Assembly: GCA_905480605.1 (NCBI GenBank)
Contig: CAJQRD010000082.1
Span: 1 to 45,399 of the forward strand
Reading direction: 5' to 3'
Source of the DNA: an uncultured Saprospiraceae bacterium
GTDB taxonomy: Bacteria; Bacteroidota; Bacteroidia; Chitinophagales; Saprospiraceae
DNA length: 45,399 bases
The translations under genes were made by a program, and so were the position numbers. Shown here one piece after another: positions 33,102 through 43,231 of this stretch. The notes under the pieces were generated by a model that was not told the DNA's origin, ran no database searches, and saw nothing but the letters and a program-made list of their open reading frames with translations. Positions within the stretch are counted from its first letter, which is position 1; every line of letters begins with the position of its first letter.

Positions 33102-33476
33102 TTTTTTAAAAAAAATTAAAACAATTAACAATTAGTGATTAATAATTGAAGGAGATTGGTTCTTACGTTTATTGATTGGGATCAACTTTTGTGAATTATG
33201 GATTAAGTCTATTTCAAATGTTTCCTTGTAAATAAAATTCTACTGTAGTGTAGCTAAAATTATTAGTTATTCATTATTAACTATTAATTAAATTCGGAAT
33301 GAACTTGCGTAAGCAAGTGAATATAATTGACTTCAATGGGTCGCGCGTTAGATGTAATGTGCGGCCTTATTTTTTTTCAAACATAACAATTGATTAAACA
33401 TGCCTTCCATCTCTTACATAAGTATTAACTTAGAAAAAGATCATTAGTTGACACTGTTGACATTGTATAAAGTTTC
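33102..33476. other. Intergenic region with terminator, no gene
   Basis: This is a 375-bp convergent gap. It contains the operon 2 terminator (33339-33378) and, just before it, a small hairpin ACTTGC-GTAA-GCAAGT (33303-33318). Otherwise it is AT-rich without coding features. Confidence 0.6.
33339..33378 (+). terminator. Rho-independent terminator of ECF operon 2
   Basis: GGTCGCGCGTTA (33339-33350) pairs with TAATGTGCGGCC (33355-33366), 12 pairs including three G-U, across loop GATG. It is followed by TTATTTTTTTT. The GC-rich stem and U-tract are typical; it ends the operon 238 bp after the barrel gene. Confidence 0.85.
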
Positions 33477-34565
33477 CTAAAAATAATACCTCACAATTTG
33501 ATCATAAAGGTCATCGATCATATCATCAACAACATCATCTTCATTATCTTTAAATTCTTCATCACGCTTGTTTTTAAAGCGGCTAGGAATGGCACGATCA
33601 TCTCCAGAAAGTCTATACTTATTTCTTTCCAGGGTAATAGAAGATTCAAAATTTCTAGATCTGAAATCACAATAATTGGAATAAACATTTGACTTGACCC
33701 TCACCTCCCAGTAATATTCTTTGAACTCGGTTGTTCTTGTAACGGAGCCATTAACTTCTTTATACATGAGTACTTTTGAGACTCTTCCTGAAGTATCTTT
33801 CACAGTTTTATAACCATCCTCAATTCTCTCTGTAAAATCTTGAACGTTGGTTTCTCTTCTAATTGTATTTTCAAGATCATTAAAATCGATTTCAACCATA
33901 CAATCTGCGTGGGGTATATTTTTTTCAAAATAAACTTGAATGAAACCTTCGCTTTTTCTTTCAATATTTTTAAACTTTCTGTCTATATCATATTCATATT
34001 TAAAATCCCAAGCATCAGCATCAAATAATATATGTACTGTTGCTGCTTCCAATGACCTATTTATATATGTACTTAGGTTTTTATTTTCAGGATCAAATTG
34101 CGCCAATTTATTATAAAAGGCCCATGCCTTTTGAGCCAAACGTTTATCTCTATTTGTTTCGAATTCGGCCATAGCTTCATTACCTAAAAGTTCATATTCT
34201 GTAGCTATGTCCATTGATAGTAATTCATTTTCATTCGATATCTCATTCATTGGAGGATCAAAGTCATCATCTAACCATCTCTTGCCTTTTATATAATTAA
34301 CAATTAGATCATCCCGCTTATAAAATGCATTCTCCCAGTCATTGATATCCGCATCACGCATAATAAGGTCGTATTCCGTTTGATGCGCTTTCAACATCTC
34401 ATTGAAAGAACGATTTAGAATAGACTTGTTTTTACCCCGTTTACCATTTTCAAGATCTTTTAAAGCCCCAGTATATGCTTTTTGAAAGTTGCCTTTTTCA
34501 AAGTTTTTTTGTGGACTGGCACAACTGATAATCGCAACAGCGAATAATAAAAGTAGATTTTTCAT
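33477..34565 (-). CDS. Lipoprotein of unknown function, TPR-like
   Basis: The protein has 362 residues. A lipoprotein signal peptide with lipobox IISC (Cys at about 15) is followed by alpha-helical segments with weak tetratricopeptide spacing (about 18-160: ...KGNFQKAYTGALKDLENGK..., then ...NEAMAEFETNRDKRLAQKAW...), and then by a beta-rich half (about 175-300) and an acidic C terminus. It should be anchored in the inner or outer membrane facing the periplasm. It is 53 bp downstream of murI on the same strand, so co-transcription is likely. I do not recognise the family. Confidence 0.75.
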   Translation of the reverse strand: MKNLLLLFAVAIISCASPQKNFEKGNFQKAYTGALKDLENGKRGKNKSILNRSFNEMLKAHQTEYDLIMRDADINDWENAFYKRDDLIVNYIKGKRWLDDDFDPPMNEISNENELLSMDIATEYELLGNEAMAEFETNRDKRLAQKAWAFYNKLAQFDPENKNLSTYINRSLEAATVHILFDADAWDFKYEYDIDRKFKNIERKSEGFIQVYFEKNIPHADCMVEIDFNDLENTIRRETNVQDFTERIEDGYKTVKDTSGRVSKVLMYKEVNGSVTRTTEFKEYYWEVRVKSNVYSNYCDFRSRNFESSITLERNKYRLSGDDRAIPSRFKNKRDEEFKDNEDDVVDDMIDDLYDQIVRYYF

Positions 34566-34618
34566 ACAATCGGATTGTTAAAATTTATTTCGATAAAGTC
34601 TTTTTTATAAACACAAAA

Positions 34619-35371
34619 CTAAATTTCATTCAAGTATCTTATATAGTGGTCGAAGTAAATATATGGAACTTCACGTTTGGATTGATAAAATTTTGTTGGA
34701 GATTTTTGATCATTCGATAAATTTGGAGCAATTAAAGACGATAATCTATTCACCGTACCTAAGTTACCATCTAAAATAGAAATATGAGAAGGCAATATTT
34801 CTTCAAAAAGCGGTTTAAAAAATATAAAATGCGTGCATCCCAATACAATAGAATCAAAATTATCCCAATCTATCTTTCCAAATATTTCGTTTAAATAGAC
34901 AAGAATATCTGGACTGTGAAAGTCAAAATTTTCTGCATAAAGTACAAGATCCTGAAGACTGCACTTTTCAACTCTTTCTGAAGCATTAAGATTGTTGATA
35001 AGAAAATCTAATTTCCCCTCTTGCAGCGTACGTTCAGTCGCACAAACAAGCACTTTCTTTGTTGTATTAGCTGTTGCTGGTTTGACAGCAGGTTCCATGC
35101 CAATAATAGGAAAATCAAATTGTTCCCTTAATTGCTTAATCACTACACTGGTTGCCGTATTACACGCAAGAACAAGTGCTTTTAATTGAAACTGTGCCAA
35201 AAAATTGACAGCATCAAAAACCAATTCCCTAATATCATCATTTGACTTTATACCATATGGCACATTATCTGTATCAGCAAAATATATATATGATTCATTT
35301 GGCAGTGCTTTATAAGCATCGTTCAACACGCTTAAACCACCAATACCAGAATCAAAAAAGGCTATTTTCAT
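34619..35371 (-). CDS. murI: Glutamate racemase
   Basis: This 250-residue enzyme interconverts L- and D-glutamate for peptidoglycan synthesis in the cytosol. The family motifs are present: N-terminal FFDSGIGGLSVL (D7, S8), the first catalytic cysteine in ACNTAT (C70) and the second in GCTHF (C179, H181). The length is slightly short but complete. It lies upstream of a lipoprotein gene on the minus strand (53-bp gap). Confidence 0.95.
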   Translation of the reverse strand: MKIAFFDSGIGGLSVLNDAYKALPNESYIYFADTDNVPYGIKSNDDIRELVFDAVNFLAQFQLKALVLACNTATSVVIKQLREQFDFPIIGMEPAVKPATANTTKKVLVCATERTLQEGKLDFLINNLNASERVEKCSLQDLVLYAENFDFHSPDILVYLNEIFGKIDWDNFDSIVLGCTHFIFFKPLFEEILPSHISILDGNLGTVNRLSSLIAPNLSNDQKSPTKFYQSKREVPYIYFDHYIRYLNEI

Positions 35372-35485
35372 CGTTAAATATGAGATGTAAAGCTAATATT
35401 TTAATTTGTGTTATATAAATCAAATAGATAAGTACACTATCGAATTAATAGGTAAGCTTATATTTCATTATATTTAGGTACTAAA

Positions 35486-35517
35486 TTGGTTTAAAGTATG
35501 ATGCTATTATACTTTTC
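35486..35517 (+). promoter_or_regulatory. Candidate promoter of first caspase gene
   Basis: TTGG (35486-35489) and TACTTTTC (35510-35517), 20 bases apart, resemble the Bacteroidota -33/-7 pair (TTTG and TAnnTTTG), 36 bp before the ATG at 35553. The evidence is modest. Confidence 0.3.
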
Positions 35518-35640
35518 TAATCTCTACCAAGAATAACGAAACCCTTGACAACATGAAAACGCAATTTTTCAAAGCACTCCCTATATTAATATACCTTTTT
35601 GCGATTAACACAGTATATGGGCAAAGCGCAAGGCCACTGA

Positions 35641-37116
35641 TTGACAGTCGGGTTCATAATGCAGAGGTCACTCAAATCGAAGTTTCTGAGGATAAAAAGT
35701 ATTTTTTTTACAGTTGACATTCAAGGTTTAATAGGTGTGTGGCACTTGGAAACAGGTAAGCTTATTAGAACTCATGCGCAATTACAGGACAAACTTCTAA
35801 AAAACATTCAAGTAGAGGAGTCACGAGGTGATCTTATAGTCTTGTCAGAACAAGATGATAAAACTCTATTGTTACACCGAATAAAAAATATTGCTGCAAA
35901 AAATTCAAACACAAGAGTTGAGACTATCAATTTAGATAAAACGTTCATTGACTATCAGATAAACCCCGTAAATAAAAACATTGTCATATGCTCAGGACAA
36001 GAATCTTATAATGGTTCTACGCGTCTAGGGTCTAATTATAGAATTCAATTGTTAGATGAACAATTCAATAAGATTTACAGCAAAAATATTGATCCACAAA
36101 TTGTACACAGCCACTTTTTGGAACAAGACAAAATCAGATTGATCGTAGATGAAAAAAGTGACGTCAAATTAAGCGAAATGACGATCAATTATAAAAAAGA
36201 ACAAGTTACTTTATACGCTCTTTCTGAAGACATAAAGTATTCAAGTTTTTTCAAATCACAATCAACAACGATCTATGGTGATAAAATCTCTTTCACAGAT
36301 CACACAAAAAAATATCATAAGCATGACACAAAAAATTATCCCAAAGAATTTATAAATAATTTTAAATTTTCTGATGACAATAAATACTTAACTGTTGTTG
36401 GTGGTTCTCCCTCATCATTTTTTTTAACACCAGGACACTTGATGCAAGAGGAAGGCACTGGGTTTGTTTGCCTTATAGACATCAATGGAGATAGCATCCT
36501 TTGGCAGACCACCGGAAAAGAAAAACAATTCAATTTTAACGTGAAGGACATTGAATGGATAGATGACAAATCATTTATAGTTATAAACTACAAAGGCGAA
36601 GTTCATTACTATGACATTTATGATAGCAGCTATTACCAAAGCGTTAGAAATCCGCAAATACTCCCAACAACTTTTGATGTCGATGAAAATTTTACACATA
36701 TTGCATTTTCTAAATTCACTGACATCACCGGTTCATTCGAAGTCGAAGAAGATTCTCCTATGACTTTAGATACCTTTAAATTTCAACCTAAATTAGAAAT
36801 AGCCAACAACGGAATGATCGCTGGTTCAAAATTTATATCAAAGCCTAATAGTATTATTGACTGGCCTTGTTCAGAATCAGAAGTATTAATACCAGAACCA
36901 AATTTTGAAAACATAGATTTAATCACAAGTAACAACGGTAGGTTTTTTATTTATGCATATGATATTATGCACAACTATATGTATATAAATGATCCGGAAA
37001 CATATACAACTATTAAAACCGAGGATGGAATCAACACGGGCTTCCTTGTCGCATCAAGAAAACATTACAGTGAAAATATATTTCTCTCAAACACTGATGA
37101 GAATTCAATTAATTGA
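35641..37116 (+). CDS. Gene A fragment: beta-propeller half
   Basis: This is the largest open segment after the T8 frameshift, ending at the in-frame TGA at 37114. Its nominal TTG start at 35641 lies in the wrong frame of the N-terminal coding region; only from 35710 does it encode the real protein. It holds WD40-like blades, for example GLIGVWHLETGKLIR, ITVVGGSP-type strands and GFVCLIDINGDSILWQ, aligning with matching blades of genes B and C. On its own it would lack a signal peptide, so I do not believe it is an independent gene. Confidence 0.7.
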   Translation: MTVGFIMQRSLKSKFLRIKSIFFTVDIQGLIGVWHLETGKLIRTHAQLQDKLLKNIQVEESRGDLIVLSEQDDKTLLLHRIKNIAAKNSNTRVETINLDKTFIDYQINPVNKNIVICSGQESYNGSTRLGSNYRIQLLDEQFNKIYSKNIDPQIVHSHFLEQDKIRLIVDEKSDVKLSEMTINYKKEQVTLYALSEDIKYSSFFKSQSTTIYGDKISFTDHTKKYHKHDTKNYPKEFINNFKFSDDNKYLTVVGGSPSSFFLTPGHLMQEEGTGFVCLIDINGDSILWQTTGKEKQFNFNVKDIEWIDDKSFIVINYKGEVHYYDIYDSSYYQSVRNPQILPTTFDVDENFTHIAFSKFTDITGSFEVEEDSPMTLDTFKFQPKLEIANNGMIAGSKFISKPNSIIDWPCSESEVLIPEPNFENIDLITSNNGRFFIYAYDIMHNYMYINDPETYTTIKTEDGINTGFLVASRKHYSENIFLSNTDENSIN

Positions 37117-37287
37117 AGTTTAAAAAATAATCCCAACATTGTCATTTACGATACACAAAACTCATGTGAACCCATAACGCTACTTCCTGATTCTCAAATT
37201 GAAAATTGCCAACTCTCCTATAAGGGTCGATATTTAACTTATCGCAATAAGCCCTACAAAAAGGAAGTCTTCCACAGTATATTTGAT

Positions 37288-39703
37288 TTGGAAAATAAAA
37301 AATGGATTTATATAAACGACGATATTTCAAGGAAAATCAATCATTTAAATTTTGACAGACATTCAAATTTCGCGACAGTTCTTTTTACAGATGGAGAAGT
37401 GATTGCTTGGAACTTAGACAATAACGAAATAAAAACACTAGGGACTCATCCATCATTTCTAACTGACGGAGTCGTATCTACTGCTTGGAATCCAGTCATT
37501 ACCGAAGTGGCCCCATTAGAAATTCAATCTTCACTTCCAGGTTATAATCCAGAAAATAAAAAATTAATACTTCATCCAAATCACAACGAGGCATTTCTTG
37601 TTTGTACAAACGGAATTTGTTCGACTAATCCCACATCAGATTTGCACTCAAACATAAAAGCAAAAGATAAAGATCTGATTACCAATCTTGAGTTTTCGCC
37701 AAATAAAAACTATGTGCTAACATATTCTAAAGATACGTTTAACAAGGAATACATTTCTATTTACACCTATCCCCAGCTCAAACTATTATACAAACAACTT
37801 AATCCAAATCAAACAGGTAGAAATGGCTATTTCGCTAGTGAGTTCGAAGGACGTGGTCAACCACATTACTTCCACAAAACTAAAGACTTCATACTGTTAA
37901 ACGATGCCAGTGGCAAACTTGAATTAATTGACTTAACTAAAGGAAAAATAGCAGCTACTCTAATGTTATTGCCTGGTGGAGAGTGGTTGACTTACACACC
38001 ACAAGGTTATTTTGAAGGAAGCAAAAAAGGTAGACAATCATTATACTATTCTGTAGATGGCGAAATCATATTATACAATCAAATCAAAGAAAAAATTTGG
38101 ATAAGCAATCTACTCAACAAAGTCATTAATACTCCCAATTTGATCTCATACAGATCAGATGCACAAATAAATGAATTTCCTCCATATGTTGATCTAGAAT
38201 TAAATGGCAGTGAAGGAAGGCTAAATATTAAGAATAAAGCATCAGGTGTGAAATTAGGCAAGGTAAGTTTATTTATAAATGACAAAGAAATTGTAGAGAA
38301 TATTAATCCACAAAAATCATCTCAAATTAACATCAACTTAAAAAATTATGAAAACTACCTTTATGCAGGAGATTTAAATAAAATTTCTGTACAAACATAT
38401 ACTTCGAGCGGATGGCTCAACAGTCGACAACAAACAATTTATATTGATACCCATTTGGCTCAATCCAAAGGAGATGGAGACGAATCGGATGCTTTTGCAA
38501 TATCTTCAAGAAGGCGAAGAGGCACATCTTCATTAAAAAAACCTGGCTTATATGGATTGTTTGTAGGCACTTCAATATATGACAACGAAAATCTCAACTT
38601 ACAATTTGCAGACTTTGATGCCAAATCATTAAGAGATGGTTTTCTAGAGATCAGTGAAAATATGTATGACCCAAATAGAACCGACTTAAAACTATTGACT
38701 ACAGGAAGTAATGGAGGGCCGACTATAGTTCCTAGCAAAGTAAATATACTATCCGCTCTAGAAAGTATCAATTCAAATGCTAAAGTCGACGACATAGTAG
38801 TGTTATTTTTCTCAGGCCACGGCAAGAGTATCGATGAAGACTTCTTTTATTTAACGTCAGAATTTAGTGAAGATGATATACAAAATCCAGCAGAATTGAA
38901 GAATGTTACAATCTCATCGCAAGAATTAAAGGATGCACTGAAAAACATTTCTGCCAATAAGCAATTGCTTATTCTTGATGCTTGTCATTCTGGACAAATC
39001 AATAAAATTGTTGGTGAAGGAGGCAAGGCCACAACCACATCACAACAAAAATCCCTAGAAAACTTAGAAGACAAAACAGGAGTTTTTATTCTGGCAAGCA
39101 GCGAGGGCAATCAAAAAAGTTATGAAGCTACAAGTTTACAGAAAGGTATTCTAACATTTAGTCTTTTGCTTGGTATGAGTGAGGTAGAATCTGAAAACGA
39201 AATAATTAATGTTGTAGATCTTTTAAATTATGCCTCTAAAAAAGCTGAGGGTATTAGCAAAACTCAAGCTTCACATAGGCAACGCCCTGTACTTGGTATA
39301 TCAAATGGAAGTAATTCATTTCCCATTGGCATTAAAAGTGGAAACTTCATGGTCAACACAGCTGATAATAAAATAAGATTATCGACGCCTAATTTTGGAT
39401 TAAAAACAAACAACAACGATCCCCTAAATATTGAAAAAACTCTAATTTCACAGCTTAAGCAAAGAGGAAGTTTTGGAACTACTGGACCTTTTAATTATAT
39501 TGACAAATCAAATGTAGATGCTTACAAATTGGTAGGGTTTTACGAACCAACAGGCAGTAATATAATAGCAACTTGGTATATTATCAAATACAATGTTGGG
39601 GCAATTGAAGCAATGAATTTAACCAAGCCAAAATCTGAAAAATTAGACTTGGTAAATGAAATAATTAATACTTCGATAGAAAAGATCATGGAGCTTGAGC
39701 GAG

Positions 39704-39714
<11 letters not shown>
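37288..39714 (+). CDS. Gene A fragment: second propeller part, Ig-like domain and caspase (C14) domain
   Basis: The frame is open from 37117; the first start-like codon is a TTG at 37288 inside a conserved blade (FDLENKKWIY), so independent initiation is unlikely. Domains: WD40-like blades, a signature segment GGEWLTYTPQGYFEGSKKGR, an Ig-like domain (VSLFINDKEIVENI, nt about 38170-38450), a basic stretch SSRRRRGTSS, then the caspase domain (from KKPGLYGLFVGTS, nt 38540). The catalytic dyad is intact: His in FSGHG (nt 38818-38820) and Cys in DACHSG (nt 38983-38985). A C-terminal module (about 39380-39714) resembles the beta-alpha domain also seen in gene B (GFYEPTGSNIIATW). The family cleaves after basic or acidic residues; specificity here is unknown. 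Confidence 0.8.
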
Positions 39715-39769
<55 letters not shown>

Positions 39770-39916
39770 AAATAATCAAGTTCTTATATAGTGGTTGATG
39801 AAAATTAATAAAGTTACTATATGTTATTAAAACACTCAACCAGACAAATACAGAAAAAGTATCAATAAAGCACTAACACATTTTTAGTAAATTAGTATTA
39901 TAATAATTTTACAATA

Positions 39917-42900
39917 ATGAAAACATTATTCACCGCCTTAGTAACAATATTTGTATTTCAAATTGCCAATACTCAAAAATTAAAAGCCAGAGTAGATCAA
40001 GTTTTACACAGCTCTGATGTTAGAGAAATGATTATTTCATCTGACAAAACGCAATTCGCTACGGCAGACAATAATGGCATAGTTGTCATGAGAGATATTA
40101 AAACGGGTAAGGTCATCGCACATCACCAATTTAGGGGTGATATATCTGATATATTTTATACTAAAAAGAAAGGGCATCTTATGGCTTTTTATAAAGTGAA
40201 TAATTCGATATCAGAACACGTCTTAGAAGTATTTGATTTTATAAATCAAAAAGTCGTTCATCTGAAAAACTTTAATTTATATAATGATGATGCAGAAATA
40301 GATTTCCTTCCTAAACATGATTTAATTGCTCTATCATATGGTAATTTTTTGACTACTTATAATATAGAATCATCAGAAGAATATACAGAAGAATATGAAT
40401 TACCATTTATAGTTGCTGGGTTCAAATCAAATAAAAATATTGAACTTATCAACTATGGAGGAGACTGGAGCAATGGGGTATTTTATGAGTACAATTACAA
40501 AACCAAAACAAGCACCATCGTTCAGGATAAAACAGTCGAAGACTCGTATTTAGAATTTGACATGAACAATAAGAATATGTTTAGGAAAGATGGTAAAATG
40601 ATATTCACTGACAACCTGATTGATATTACAGTCGAAATTCCTGATGAAAACTTTCATTACCAAGACGGAAGGATGATATATATTGACGGGTCTCAAGATG
40701 AAAGCATGGTAGACTTAGAAGATTCTCAAGATACGATGATGATAGACATAGAGAATTCTCTGGACACAATAGTATTAAACACGGGTGAATCTCTGGACAC
40801 AACAATGGCAGATGTGAAGGAACATCAAGATACATCACGTGAACTGAATATGATTACTATTGAAGATTTTGCTTTTTCGAAAGACAGAAAGTATTTAGCG
40901 ATTGTAGGTGGTGAAGAGCCTGAGGAAAGAGATGACCAAGATTTTATAATGTTAAACAATTACGGCAGAGGTTTTGTCGCATTATATTCAATAGAAGAAT
41001 CTAAAATAGTATGGGAAACAATAGGTAAGGTCCAGCAAACAAAATTTATGACCAACGACTTAGATTGGGTTGATAATGAAAACATTGTGACAAGTGATGC
41101 ACATGGGAACACAATATTCTATAACATATCAAGCAGCAATTACTCACATGCATATTACCTACCTGAAAGATATGGTGTAAAATCAGAGATAAGTCCTGAT
41201 TTCGACTCTATGACATATTCTCTATTCAATAACGGTGCGTTTAATTTTAATCTTATTGATCCAGAATTAGCAGAAAGCATTGAAGAAACAACAATGAGTA
41301 AAATTAATGCAGATGCAGTACTCAATCCAGATTTAAAAGAATATGATCAGATAATTTCAAAATTAACCACTGTTCTTACTGAATTTGAAATACCCTACTT
41401 CAGAGTTGGCATAGGTGATTTAAGCACACTTATTTACAAATTTAAAACCAGCCAAGATAAAAAGTACTGTGCTATAGATCTTTATTTAAATGAAAATATA
41501 ATTATCGATGAGATTCTTTTCGAAGATGATTCAATACCAATCGGGTTTGTAAATCATGGTTATAATTTTATTGATTTAGAAAAACAATATACAATTGACG
41601 ATAGACTTTCACTAGGTCTATCTAAAAACGTTATTGTTTTATTAAACATGAAAAATCCAGAAGAAAGTGTTTTTTTTCTAAATCAAAATTTCGAAAATTT
41701 TAAGTTCTCAAGTGATCATAATTATTTTTCCATAAACGCTACAAAATCTATAATATATAATCTCAGAGATAATAAAATCTCAAAGCTATTTGATGGCAAG
41801 AACATTTATACAACATATGATGACATTGAAGGCTTCGCTGTAACAATGGATCAAGAAGAGAACTTATATTTTTGGAATACAACAAACCATGAAATAATAA
41901 AGTCATTTAAGATTAAAGATATAGCCTTGTATTATAATGAAGACAATACAAGTTATTTCAGTCAAATTCAAGTAGATTATATTAATAATCTAATATATTT
42001 TGATTTGAATTCTCAACTTTATTCATTCAACTATAAATCTGGCGTTGTTAATAACATTAAAGAAGCTGGATATCTTCATTACTTTAAATTCTCCCCTGAC
42101 TTCAAATATTTATATACAAATAGCTATGATGAATTACAAGGTCTGTATGTTACATTGACAAACTTCAAAACCAATAAAATAATACATTCAGAAAATATAA
42201 TAATAGCGAGCACAGATGTGCAAGAAGAATATAGATTTCAATACCCCATATTTTATCACCAAGATAAACTGCTTGCTTTTATTCCAGACAATTATGGTGA
42301 GTTTAGATTAATCGATTTAAAGAATGAAAAGCAAATAGCCAACCTTAAGTTTTTTCCAAAAGGAGAATGGCTGGTTTATACACCAAGTGGTGTTTTTGAT
42401 GGTAGTAAAGAAGGCAGAAAAAATCTCTATTATTTATCGGGAACAGAAGTGGTTCTTTATGACCAATTAAAAGAAACATATTGGGAATCCGATCTGTTAA
42501 ATAAATTGATTAACAATCCTGGTCTTATTCAATCAAGCTCTTTGAGTCAGAATATTGAACTGCCGCCAGATGCATCAGTTAATTTGATTGATGGGGATGG
42601 TAATATTCAAATATATCTATATCCAAAAAATGGTGGAATTGGTAGAGTTAGTCTTTACATCAATGACAAAGAAATAGTTGAAGACATTAATACTGAAAAT
42701 AAGAGATCAATAAAATTTAACATATTAGATTATAGAGATAGATTATACACTGCAGGTTTAAATACAATAGGGGTTAAGACATACAACAAAGATGGATGGT
42801 TGCAAAGTAAAATTATTACTTTGACTATCGATACAAATATTGATGGCGAAAAAGGAACTGATAACGAGGATGAAAAATTATTTTCTAGAAGTAAGCGACC

Positions 42901-43051
42901 AAGGAGAAATCAAACAGTAAAAAAGCCTGGTCTATTTGGTTTGTTTGTAGGTACTTCTAAATATCAAAACGAAAGCTTAAATTTAAATTATGCAGATAAA
43001 GATGCCGAAATTCTGAATGATGCTTTTCAAAAAGTCAGTAAGGATATGTAA
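39917..43051 (+). CDS. Gene B N-terminal part: signal peptide, WD40-like propeller, Ig-like domain and start of caspase domain
   Basis: This part has 1044 residues. A signal peptide (1-20, QIANTQ) leads into WD40-like blades (for example TADNNGIVVMRDIKTGKVI), an 11-residue tandem repeat region (residues 258-312), more blades, the conserved GEWLVYTPSGVFDGSKEGR segment, an Ig-like domain (VSLYINDKEIVEDI) and the first strand of the caspase fold (GLFVGTSKYQNESLNLNYAD), before the premature TAA. There is no T9SS tail, so the protein is probably periplasmic. This truncated form would be a secreted propeller without protease activity. Confidence 0.85.
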   Translation: MKTLFTALVTIFVFQIANTQKLKARVDQVLHSSDVREMIISSDKTQFATADNNGIVVMRDIKTGKVIAHHQFRGDISDIFYTKKKGHLMAFYKVNNSISEHVLEVFDFINQKVVHLKNFNLYNDDAEIDFLPKHDLIALSYGNFLTTYNIESSEEYTEEYELPFIVAGFKSNKNIELINYGGDWSNGVFYEYNYKTKTSTIVQDKTVEDSYLEFDMNNKNMFRKDGKMIFTDNLIDITVEIPDENFHYQDGRMIYIDGSQDESMVDLEDSQDTMMIDIENSLDTIVLNTGESLDTTMADVKEHQDTSRELNMITIEDFAFSKDRKYLAIVGGEEPEERDDQDFIMLNNYGRGFVALYSIEESKIVWETIGKVQQTKFMTNDLDWVDNENIVTSDAHGNTIFYNISSSNYSHAYYLPERYGVKSEISPDFDSMTYSLFNNGAFNFNLIDPELAESIEETTMSKINADAVLNPDLKEYDQIISKLTTVLTEFEIPYFRVGIGDLSTLIYKFKTSQDKKYCAIDLYLNENIIIDEILFEDDSIPIGFVNHGYNFIDLEKQYTIDDRLSLGLSKNVIVLLNMKNPEESVFFLNQNFENFKFSSDHNYFSINATKSIIYNLRDNKISKLFDGKNIYTTYDDIEGFAVTMDQEENLYFWNTTNHEIIKSFKIKDIALYYNEDNTSYFSQIQVDYINNLIYFDLNSQLYSFNYKSGVVNNIKEAGYLHYFKFSPDFKYLYTNSYDELQGLYVTLTNFKTNKIIHSENIIIASTDVQEEYRFQYPIFYHQDKLLAFIPDNYGEFRLIDLKNEKQIANLKFFPKGEWLVYTPSGVFDGSKEGRKNLYYLSGTEVVLYDQLKETYWESDLLNKLINNPGLIQSSSLSQNIELPPDASVNLIDGDGNIQIYLYPKNGGIGRVSLYINDKEIVEDINTENKRSIKFNILDYRDRLYTAGLNTIGVKTYNKDGWLQSKIITLTIDTNIDGEKGTDNEDEKLFSRSKRPRRNQTVKKPGLFGLFVGTSKYQNESLNLNYADKDAEILNDAFQKVSKDM
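40688..40852 (+). repeat. Five-copy 33-bp (11-residue) in-frame repeat inside gene B
   Basis: Five consecutive 11-residue units: GSQDESMVDLE, DSQDTMMIDIE, NSLDTIVLNTG, ESLDTTMADVK and EHQDTSRELNM. The pattern S(Q/L)DTxxxD is acidic. Genes A and C lack it at the corresponding position, so it expanded after duplication. Confidence 0.8.
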
Positions 43052-43231
43052 GATCCATCACGTATCAATTTAATTGAGCTAACAACTGAATCTACAGATC
43101 CAAAAAAACAATCATCAAAAACAAATATTCTAAAAGCTTTTAATGACATTGCTAAAGAAGCAAAACCCAATGACATTATCGTTTTATTTTTCTCTGGTCA
43201 TGGCCTGACAATATCTGAAGATTTTTACTAC

